NCBI GenBank assembly: GCA_024280135.1
Contig: JAJRQS010000177.1
Span: forward strand, 1 to 5,783
Direction: 5' to 3'
Source: Bacteroidota bacterium
GTDB taxonomy: Bacteria > Bacteroidota > Bacteroidia > Chitinophagales > Saprospiraceae
DNA: 5,783 bases
Positions 1 through 5,374 of this stretch are shown one piece after another (the first letter of the stretch is position 1; each line of letters begins with the position of its first letter). The notes below the pieces were generated by a model. That model did not search any database. It was given only the letters and a program-made list of their open reading frames with translations, and was not told the DNA's origin. The translations under genes and the position numbers were made by a program.

Positions 1-501
1 CTGTTGGAAAGTAAATTTAAAATAGGGAGAAGGGTAGTCTTCTGCGACCCATTCCATTTTTTTAGTTGTATTATTATATATTTCAATGGTCGCACCTTCT
101 ACGGAATTAGTCGGTGCATCTTTTTTAGGTCTGGGTTCTGCCAGCGTTACATCAAAAATATATCCAGGCTGCCGTTCCATTTCCATTTTTAAGAAAATTT
201 TGTTCGCCTCATTTTTTTCTGAAGGATCTACTTTGATTTCTTTTTGAAAATATAATTTACTAGTCGCTCGGACGATATAATTTCGCTTGTCGTTCGTCTC
301 AAATACAAAATGCCCAAACTCATCCGTAATCGCTGTTCCTACACTTACCATTTGACTAGTAAAGAGCTTTACTTCAGCATCTTTGATAAACCCACGGTCA
401 TCTTCTTCATAGACATAGCCTTCTATGATGAGGGTATTTTGGGCATAAGCTTGCGCAAAAGAGCAAACGAGTAGAATTAAAAGTAGTTGAATGGTCTTCA
501 T
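1..501 (-). CDS. Exported protein with N-terminal carboxypeptidase-regulatory-like domain (3' end outside window)
   Basis: The reverse strand is open from ATG at 501 to the window edge: 167 residues with no stop, so the C-terminus is missing. Residues 1-20 look like a Sec signal peptide: Lys2, a hydrophobic core (TIQLLLILLVCSFA), and a likely signal peptidase I cut at AYA|QN. Cys13 sits in LLVC, which lacks the Gly/Ala expected before a lipobox cysteine, so I do not call a lipoprotein. Residues about 24-92 read as a beta-sandwich of the CarboxypepD_reg-like type (GYVYEEDD, DAEVKLF, TDEFGHFVFET, YIVRAT). From about residue 112 a second similar module begins (IFDVTLAE, VEGATIEIYNN). In Bacteroidota such modules often precede an OmpA-like or other cell-envelope domain, but that part lies outside the window and the function is unknown. 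The gene is divergent from fmt. The exported N-terminus is well supported; the family is tentative. Confidence 0.8.
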   Translation of the reverse strand, partial: MKTIQLLLILLVCSFAQAYAQNTLIIEGYVYEEDDRGFIKDAEVKLFTSQMVSVGTAITDEFGHFVFETNDKRNYIVRATSKLYFQKEIKVDPSEKNEANKIFLKMEMERQPGYIFDVTLAEPRPKKDAPTNSVEGATIEIYNNTTKKMEWVAEDYPSPYFKFTFQQ

Positions 502-546
502 GTCTAGTGTTGTTTAGTGAACTCGAACAAAACATAAGATATTTCC

Positions 547-554
547 TATATTTG
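547..554 (+). promoter_or_regulatory. Candidate Bacteroidota -7 box for fmt
   Basis: TATATTTG matches the Bacteroidota sigma-ABfr -7 consensus TAnnTTTG exactly and lies 85 bases before the fmt start. It would give a transcript start near 560 and a leader of about 80 bases. No convincing -33 TTG is present about 20 bases upstream; the nearest TTG is at 510-512, which is too far. Confidence 0.5.
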
Positions 555-560
555 CACACG

Positions 561-568
561 CAAAAGTA
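561..568 (-). promoter_or_regulatory. Candidate -7 box for the exported-protein gene, facing the fmt box
   Basis: Read on the minus strand this is TACTTTTG, an exact TAnnTTTG match. It would start a transcript near 554 and leave a leader of about 50 bases before the ATG at 501. A TTG at the expected -33 distance is not evident. Because the box is AT-rich and short, a chance match is possible. Confidence 0.35.
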
Positions 569-639
569 ACGATTTTTTTTTGTATTTTATGCTTACACAA
601 AAATCTTACGCTTGTCTAACGATATAAACGAAAAACCTT

Positions 640-1542
640 ATGCGTATTATTTTTATGGGTACACCAGAATTTGCAGTCCCTAGCTTGGAGATTTTACAAT
701 CTGCTGGCTATGATATTGTTAGTGTCATCACCGCAACAGACAAGAAAGGCGGCAGAAATGGTAAGAGATTACTTCAATCAGCGGTCAAAAAATATGCGCT
801 CGCCCATAACATACCCGTTTTGCAACCCAAAAACCTTAAAGCCCCTGATTTTGTTGACATTTTGCGCAAGCTGAAAGCGGATCTACAAGTAGTGGTCGCC
901 TTTAGGATGTTGCCAGAAGTGGTTTGGAATATGCCACCAAATGGCACCTTAAATCTACATGGCTCTCTATTGCCCAAATATCGAGGGGCAGCACCTATTA
1001 ATTGGGCTGTCATAAACGGGGACAAAGAAACAGGTGTGACAACCTTCAAACTTAAGCACCAAATCGATACAGGCGATATGTTTTTCCAATCGAAAGTAAA
1101 GATAGGCGAAGATATGACAGCTGGAGAATTGCACGATATAATGATGCCGATTGGTGCTGAACTAGTCCTTAAAACAGTGAAAGCAATCGAGGCAAATAAC
1201 ATTGAGTCCAAACCTCAAGCAGGCACGCCCACCCATGCACCTAAAATTTATCACAAGACGAGTGGGATAGATTTTGAGAACCTTACGGAAAAAATTCATA
1301 ATTTTATTAGAGGACTAAGCCCTTACCCAACTGCTTGGACGACCTTTCAAAACAAAAAGATGAAAGTATTCCGATCAAAAAAAGAAATTGGATTCGTAGG
1401 ATATGCTCCAGGAACCTTCGTCACAGACAAAAAAACATTTTTCAAAGTCGCAACCAAAGATGGATACATTCATTTCTTGGAAATACAAGCAGAAGGACGT
1501 AAACGGATGCCGATTCGGGATTTTTTGAACGGTTGGAAATAG
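640..1542 (+). CDS. fmt: Methionyl-tRNA formyltransferase
   Basis: Cytoplasmic enzyme that transfers a formyl group from 10-formyltetrahydrofolate to Met-tRNA(fMet), producing the initiator tRNA for translation. The 300 residues are a little short for the family (about 310-315). Residues 1 to about 180 form the Rossmann-like formyl-transfer domain, starting with the typical MRIIFMGTPEFAVPSL. The signature around residues 105-120 (NLHGSLLPKYRGAAPI) and the later QIDTGD motif supply the Asn105, His107 and Asp143 expected of the catalytic triad. Residues about 205-300 form the C-terminal tRNA-binding domain (GLSPYPTAW). The ATG at 640 is chosen because the family N-terminus begins exactly there; an A-rich stretch without a Shine-Dalgarno sequence precedes it, as is usual in this phylum. 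No peptide deformylase gene lies beside it; fmt stands alone between a divergent and a convergent neighbour. The assignment is secure. Confidence 0.97.
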   Translation: MRIIFMGTPEFAVPSLEILQSAGYDIVSVITATDKKGGRNGKRLLQSAVKKYALAHNIPVLQPKNLKAPDFVDILRKLKADLQVVVAFRMLPEVVWNMPPNGTLNLHGSLLPKYRGAAPINWAVINGDKETGVTTFKLKHQIDTGDMFFQSKVKIGEDMTAGELHDIMMPIGAELVLKTVKAIEANNIESKPQAGTPTHAPKIYHKTSGIDFENLTEKIHNFIRGLSPYPTAWTTFQNKKMKVFRSKKEIGFVGYAPGTFVTDKKTFFKVATKDGYIHFLEIQAEGRKRMPIRDFLNGWK

Positions 1543-1560
1543 AGGCTTTGCTGTGGTCGC

Positions 1561-1580
1561 GTTTAAGTGTTCACTTAAAC
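1561..1580. terminator. Perfect hairpin between convergent fmt and pseudouridine synthase genes
   Basis: GTTTAAGTG and its exact complement CACTTAAAC are separated by TT, giving a 9-bp inverted repeat (8 bp or fewer plus a small loop if folded as RNA). It lies 18 bases after the fmt stop and 5 bases after the stop of the opposite gene, where a shared terminator is expected. Neither side has a U-tract, so it is not a textbook intrinsic terminator. A bidirectional transcript-end or 3'-stability hairpin is the best reading. Confidence 0.5.
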
Positions 1581-1585
1581 CCTCC

Positions 1586-2296
1586 TCACCCTTTATCTGC
1601 ACTAAAAAAGCGTTTCCAAATTTCAGTTTGTGGCATTTGAGCACTTACTTTGATAATCTCTTTGGTTGTCGGATGTGCGAATTCCATACTTGAACAATGT
1701 AAGGCAATGGAGCGACCATCTATTTTTTGGCGACTACCATATTTGATGTCACCGACTATTGGGCAACCAACGGTGGAGAGTTGGGCCCTTATTTGGTGGG
1801 AACGACCCGTTAAAGGATTTATTTCTAATAAGTAATAATGGTCAACCATCGCCACTAGTTTCCAGTCCAATATTGACTCTTTGGCTTTGGCAGTACGTCG
1901 GCCGAGTTTGTCGTAAGCTTTAGTAATGTTTTTGTCGTGGTCTTTTAATAAATAGTGCTTCAGGCGCCCAGATTCGCCTTCTGGTTTTTTTCGCGTAAGC
2001 GCATAATAAGTCTTGGTCACCTTTCTATCTTGGAAGAGCTTGTTCATTCTCGTCAAGGCCTTGCTTGTTCTGGCCATGACAATCACACCCGATACCGGTC
2101 GATCAAGGCGATGAATCGATCCTAAGAATACGGCTCCAGGTTTGTCGTAACGTACTTTGATGTATAATTTACCCAAGTCCAATGCAGTAGGGTCGCCAGT
2201 GGCATCACCTTGAGAGAGCAAGCCCGGAGGTTTGTTGATAGCGATTAAGTGATTGTCTTCATGTATGACACGTACGTCATTAAGGCTATATTGCAT
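1586..2296 (-). CDS. RluA-family RNA pseudouridine synthase, S4-less
   Basis: Enzyme that isomerises a uridine in RNA to pseudouridine; the target (rRNA or tRNA) cannot be told from sequence. The 236 residues consist of the catalytic domain only, with no N-terminal S4 domain, as in E. coli RluA and TruC and unlike RluC or RluD. The early IHEDNHLIAINKPPGLLSQ segment (residues 11-29) is the conserved opening strand and Lys-Pro loop. HRLDRPVSGVIVMA (62-75) is motif II, with catalytic Asp65. KTYYALTR (95-102) carries the conserved tyrosine. LTGRSHQIR (162-170) and GDIKYG (182-187) complete the fold. The HRLDRP form resembles TruC more than RluA, but that is weak evidence. The ATG at 2296 gives the expected N-terminus. 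The gene converges with fmt and diverges from mqnD across 52 bases. The family is secure, the substrate unknown. Confidence 0.93.
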   Translation of the reverse strand: MQYSLNDVRVIHEDNHLIAINKPPGLLSQGDATGDPTALDLGKLYIKVRYDKPGAVFLGSIHRLDRPVSGVIVMARTSKALTRMNKLFQDRKVTKTYYALTRKKPEGESGRLKHYLLKDHDKNITKAYDKLGRRTAKAKESILDWKLVAMVDHYYLLEINPLTGRSHQIRAQLSTVGCPIVGDIKYGSRQKIDGRSIALHCSSMEFAHPTTKEIIKVSAQMPQTEIWKRFFSADKG

Positions 2297-2300
2297 CTCA

Positions 2301-2331
2301 TTGGTTTTATGGGTAAAAAGTTTTACCTTAC
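2301..2331 (+). promoter_or_regulatory. Weak candidate promoter for mqnD
   Basis: TTG at 2301-2303 and TACCTTAC at 2324-2331 are separated by about 20 bases, the spacing of Bacteroidota -33 and -7 elements. The -7 box matches TAnnTTTG at four of six fixed positions only. The implied leader before the ATG at 2349 would be about 10 bases. Confidence 0.2.
2312..2327. repeat. Inverted repeat in the rluA-like/mqnD divergent region
   Basis: GGTAAAA and TTTTACC form a perfect 7-bp inverted repeat around AG. It lies in the 52-base region between two divergent starts and overlaps both candidate promoters. It could be an operator, or a 5' hairpin on the minus-strand transcript. AT-rich chance symmetry is possible. 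Confidence 0.4.
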
Positions 2332-2333
2332 GG

Positions 2334-2341
2334 CAAAATTA
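2334..2341 (-). promoter_or_regulatory. Candidate -7 box for the pseudouridine synthase gene
   Basis: On the minus strand this reads TAATTTTG, an exact TAnnTTTG match. It predicts a start near 2327 and a leader of about 30 bases before the ATG at 2296. A TTG (2356-2354) lies only about 12 bases upstream, closer than the usual spacing, so the -33 part is unsupported. Confidence 0.35.
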
Positions 2342-2348
2342 CGGAAAC

Positions 2349-3179
2349 ATGACCAATATTACCATAGGTTTTTCTCCTTGTCCCAATGATACTTTCATCT
2401 TTGACGCAATGGTTCACCAAAAAGTGGATACAGAAGGGCTAAATTTTGAATTGGTTATGGAGGATGTAGAAGCATTGAATCAAATGGCTTTCGCCCAAAA
2501 ATTGGATGTTACTAAGTTGAGTTTTCATGCCTTTGCTTATTGCTTGGAGGCTTATCAATTGCTGCATTCAGGTTCGGCCTTGGGGAATGGAGTAGGCCCT
2601 TTGTTGATAGCTCAACAGCAAATGAATTCGGAGGAATTGATCCAGGCAACCATTGCTATTCCAGGAAAATATACAACCGCCAATTTTCTACTTGGTCTTG
2701 CCTATCCTAAGGCAAATAAAAAGAAAATTATGTTATTTTCGGACATAGAATCCGCTGTTTTGTCTGGGGAAGTAGATGCGGGTTTGATTATCCATGAAAA
2801 CCGTTTTACCTACGCAGAACGAGGCTTAATTAAAATCCAAGACCTAGGAACTTTCTGGGAAGAAACGTCAAGTCAAGCGATACCCCTCGGAGGAATTGTA
2901 GTTCGGCGAAGTTTTGACAAGGCCTTGCAGCAAAAAATAGATCGAGTACTCAAACGAAGTTTAGAATACGCTTTCGCAAATATCGAAGATGTACTCCCGT
3001 TTGTCCAAGATTTTGCGCAAGCGATGTCTCCTGAAGTGATGATGAAGCATATCGGTTTGTATGTTAACGAATTTACTTTGGACTTGGGAGAGAAGGGGAG
3101 GAGTGCCGTACAGCACATGTTGTTGATGGGACGTGAAAAAGGTATTTTACCCGAGTCAGACTTTGATATTTTCGTGTAA
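2349..3179 (+). CDS. mqnD: 1,4-dihydroxy-6-naphthoate synthase (futalosine pathway)
   Basis: Enzyme of the futalosine menaquinone pathway that converts cyclic dehypoxanthine futalosine to 1,4-dihydroxy-6-naphthoate, the ring precursor of menaquinone. The 276 residues match the family length and have the periplasmic-binding-protein-like fold of MqnA and MqnD, but no signal peptide, so the protein is cytoplasmic. Diagnostic motifs are GFSPCPNDTFIF (residues 7-18), MEDVEALN (37-44), KLSFHAFAY (56-64), SGSALGNGVGPLL (74-86) and GLIIHENRFTY (145-155). His149 lies in the position of the proposed general base of Thermus MqnD. These favour MqnD over its relative MqnA. The ATG at 2349 is chosen because the family starts just before the ITIGFSPCPND strand; an in-frame upstream ATG at 2253 would add 32 unrelated residues and run into the opposite gene. 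The C-terminus (FDIFV) ends where the family does, so the gene is complete although a foreign gene tail follows in the same frame. Confidence 0.95.
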   Translation: MTNITIGFSPCPNDTFIFDAMVHQKVDTEGLNFELVMEDVEALNQMAFAQKLDVTKLSFHAFAYCLEAYQLLHSGSALGNGVGPLLIAQQQMNSEELIQATIAIPGKYTTANFLLGLAYPKANKKKIMLFSDIESAVLSGEVDAGLIIHENRFTYAERGLIKIQDLGTFWEETSSQAIPLGGIVVRRSFDKALQQKIDRVLKRSLEYAFANIEDVLPFVQDFAQAMSPEVMMKHIGLYVNEFTLDLGEKGRSAVQHMLLMGREKGILPESDFDIFV

Positions 3180-3206
3180 TATAGTAAATGGACTACTCAT
3201 TTATAG

Positions 3207-3380
3207 TATCATTATAACGAAGGAATCAGAGAATCTTCAACCGTTGAACCAGAACTATTGAATACAAAAGAAACAGGTTTATTTCTTAGCCAACAAGACA
3301 AGCAGGATTTGATTAATTTCTTACAAACATTTACGGATGATACTTTCTTGAATAATGATGCCTATAAAACACCCTTTTAG
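3207..3380 (+). pseudogene. C-terminal remnant of a di-haem cytochrome c peroxidase (MauG/CCP family)
   Basis: After a TAG at 3204-3206 this frame reads 57 codons to a TAG at 3378-3380. The peptide has HYNEGIRESSTVEPELL, GLFLSQQDKQDLINFL and TFTDDTFLNNDAYKTPF, the characteristic tail of bacterial di-haem cytochrome c peroxidases (HYN.G, D.LL, GL.LS..DK..L..FL..LTD..F). Those enzymes are exported and reduce hydrogen peroxide using two c-type haems. Here the haem-binding CXXCH motifs, the signal peptide and any start codon are absent: the 27 bases up to the mqnD stop hold only SKWTTHL-like codons and the TAG. I infer that a deletion or rearrangement left only this tail. The final codons overlap the convergent aroE-proline dehydrogenase stop by four bases. 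The reading frame is the same as that of mqnD. The remnant still reads cleanly, which suggests recent loss. Together with the preceding 27 bases it accounts for the otherwise gene-free stretch 3180-3376. Confidence 0.75.
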
Positions 3381-5374
3381 GACAGTCCTCGACGTTTTAT
3401 TTCTTTTAAAATAAATGCACGTTCTCGAGTCAAATCGCCCGTGATAGAAGTGTTTTCTTCAGCTCTTCGGATGAGGTAGGGTAATACTTCTTGTACCGGT
3501 CCATAGGGAAGGTATTTGGCGACTCGATAGCCGGCAGCACCCAAATTAAAAGTGATATTGTCACTCATGCCATACAATTGAGCGATGATTTGATTGGGGT
3601 GATCGATGGGTATGTTGTGCTTACGCAAATAGTCAATATGGTGTTGACAACTGTTTGCATTATGCGTTGCGTTACATAAAGAAACCGTCTCGATGTTGTC
3701 TAAGCAAAAACGAACAGCTAGATTATAAGCCTCATCTGTGGCCTTTTTGTTGGGTTGTATGGGATCTTGATAGCCCATTTCTTTGGCACGTGTACGTTCT
3801 TGGTCCATGTAGGCACCCCGTACGGTTTTGACGCCCAATATATATCCATCTTTTACGGCTTCTTCTTGTGCTTTCATGATGGCCGCCAATCGGTCATGTC
3901 GATACAACTGATATGTATTAAAAACGATCGCCTTTTGTTTGTTGTAGCGACGCATCATGAGGGTCACGACATGATCGATGGCATCTTGCATCCAAGATTC
4001 TTCTGCATCAAAATATACAGTTACGCCCCGTTTTTGAGCAGCATAGCAGACGTTGTCCATTCGCTTGAGAAAAATACGATACTCTTTTAAATCCTCCATC
4101 TCCAGTTGATTCCCTGAAGCAAAGAGTGTGGTCAATAGTTTATTTGGTGCAAGCCCCGATACCTTGACGCTGACAATAGGGATGTTATCATAATCCTTAG
4201 CAAATTCTATGGCTCGGATTATTTCGTTCATTGTTTTGTTGAGTTGGGCTTCGGTGTCTTTGCCTTCGGCACTATAGTCCAATATGGTTAAGGTGTTATA
4301 TTTGGCAAGCTCTTCAACAGAGTGCAAAGAGTCCAATAAGGTTGTACCCCCACAAAATTGTTTGTAAACGGTATTTTTGACAATTTTTTTGACGAAAGGC
4401 AAACGCAGTTTTAAGGCAAGGATGCCCAACTTAGAACCATATTTGACAAGAGCAGGCTTGCTCATCATTTTGAAAATCCGATTAGCATCTTTAAGATCAC
4501 TATCTGATTGGTTGGCAAAAGCAATTTGCGTATTTTCAAAATCAACTTTAGGTTTTTTACCTAAATTATTATTGGCAGTGGTCTCGTCTATTTTACTCAA
4601 TTTACGTTTGGCTTTTTTAGCTGCAGTTTCCCAAATCTCCAGTGCTGCATCTGCCTGCAAAGCTAACATTTCTAAACCGTTTATGCAAATAGATTTATGT
4701 ATTTTCCCCTTGCGTAAAAAAGCAGTTTCTTCGGGGTTGTAAACAAGGTCAAAAAGCAGGTGCTTTTCCGTCAGGTCTTGATACGGTATATTAGGAAATT
4801 CTTCCACCTTTGGATACATGCCTAGGGGAGTCGTATTAATGACAATAGGAAAATCAGCTAGCCCCTTTTTATGCAAATCTTCGTATGTCCAAACGCCTTC
4901 TTTTGCCTTTCGGGAAATGAGTTGAAAGGGAATATTTAATGAGGTGAGCCCTACTTTTACGGCTTCTGATGCGCCACCTGTGCCGAGGATGAGTGCACCT
5001 TTCGGTGAAAAGTCAGGGTGCTTTTGCATATTATTTTTTAGAGAAGTTACAAATCCATAAACATCTGTGTTGTAGCCTATTAGAGTTTTTTCATTAATGC
5101 AAATTGTATTTACGGCTCCAACTTTTTGCGCAAGCTCATCTAATTCATCTAAGTATGGAATGACGTCTTTTTTATATGGAATGGTGACATTAAGTCCCAG
5201 TAGAGTCCGCTGGTTTTTTAGTAAGATGGGCAATTCGCTAATGTCGGATAGTGGGAAGTTTTGATACGCCCAATCTACCGTCTTGGATTCCTCAAATTTC
5301 TGAGTAAAATAACCTTTGGAAAAAGAATGTCCCAAAGGATAGCCAATCAATCCTAGTAGGTGTTTGATTGCCAT
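3377..5374 (-). CDS. aroE: Fused shikimate dehydrogenase - proline dehydrogenase
   Basis: A 665-residue protein with two complete enzymes. Residues 1 to about 250 are AroE, which reduces 3-dehydroshikimate to shikimate with NADPH. They show GHSFSK (15-20, substrate serines 17 and 19), NVTIPYK (62-68, catalytic Lys68), NTD (catalytic Asp104), the nucleotide loop GTGGAS (131-136), NTTPLGM (180-186) and Gln240 in the closing helix. Residues about 280-662 are a proline dehydrogenase, the FAD barrel that oxidises proline to pyrroline-5-carboxylate and reduces a quinone. By comparison with E. coli PutA, Lys404, Asp456, Tyr621, Arg636 and Arg637 stand for Lys329, Asp370, Tyr540, Arg555 and Arg556. 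No P5C dehydrogenase domain follows. The joint (about 251-279) is lysine-rich and probably flexible. Between residue 240 and Met303 there is no in-frame ATG or GTG (TTG occurs only at Leu259), so separate translation of an intact second half is unlikely. The start overlaps the DUF368 stop (TAATG), suggesting coupled translation. Each half is certain; the physiological reason for the fusion is unknown. Confidence 0.93.
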   Translation of the reverse strand: MAIKHLLGLIGYPLGHSFSKGYFTQKFEESKTVDWAYQNFPLSDISELPILLKNQRTLLGLNVTIPYKKDVIPYLDELDELAQKVGAVNTICINEKTLIGYNTDVYGFVTSLKNNMQKHPDFSPKGALILGTGGASEAVKVGLTSLNIPFQLISRKAKEGVWTYEDLHKKGLADFPIVINTTPLGMYPKVEEFPNIPYQDLTEKHLLFDLVYNPEETAFLRKGKIHKSICINGLEMLALQADAALEIWETAAKKAKRKLSKIDETTANNNLGKKPKVDFENTQIAFANQSDSDLKDANRIFKMMSKPALVKYGSKLGILALKLRLPFVKKIVKNTVYKQFCGGTTLLDSLHSVEELAKYNTLTILDYSAEGKDTEAQLNKTMNEIIRAIEFAKDYDNIPIVSVKVSGLAPNKLLTTLFASGNQLEMEDLKEYRIFLKRMDNVCYAAQKRGVTVYFDAEESWMQDAIDHVVTLMMRRYNKQKAIVFNTYQLYRHDRLAAIMKAQEEAVKDGYILGVKTVRGAYMDQERTRAKEMGYQDPIQPNKKATDEAYNLAVRFCLDNIETVSLCNATHNANSCQHHIDYLRKHNIPIDHPNQIIAQLYGMSDNITFNLGAAGYRVAKYLPYGPVQEVLPYLIRRAEENTSITGDLTRERAFILKEIKRRGLS

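Noticed and set aside
463..501. Lipoprotein signal at Cys13 of the exported protein
   Set aside because: The sequence LLVC has Val rather than Gly or Ala before the cysteine, and a good signal peptidase I site (AYA|QN) follows.
551..581. TTTGC/GCAAA stem followed by a run of nine T as an intrinsic terminator
   Set aside because: The stem is only 5 bp, the T run begins eight bases later, and no plus-strand gene ends upstream; the promoter reading explains the site better.
583..590. TATTTTAT as a second -7 box for fmt
   Set aside because: It lacks the TG ending of TAnnTTTG and lies in a generally AT-rich stretch.
2253..2348. Upstream in-frame start that would extend MqnD by 32 residues
   Set aside because: The extension has no family similarity, overlaps the divergent pseudouridine synthase coding region and would swallow the whole intergenic region; the ATG at 2349 matches the family N-terminus.
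3185..3203. Inverted repeat TAAATG/CATTTA just after the mqnD stop as a terminator
   Set aside because: Only six AT-rich base pairs with a 7-base loop and no U-tract; too weak to call.
3755..4090. Plus-strand open frame of 111 codons antisense to the proline dehydrogenase half
   Set aside because: It lies entirely within well-conserved coding sequence on the other strand and shows no recognisable protein features; the same applies to the antisense frames at 774-1211, 2873-3118 and 4377-4742.
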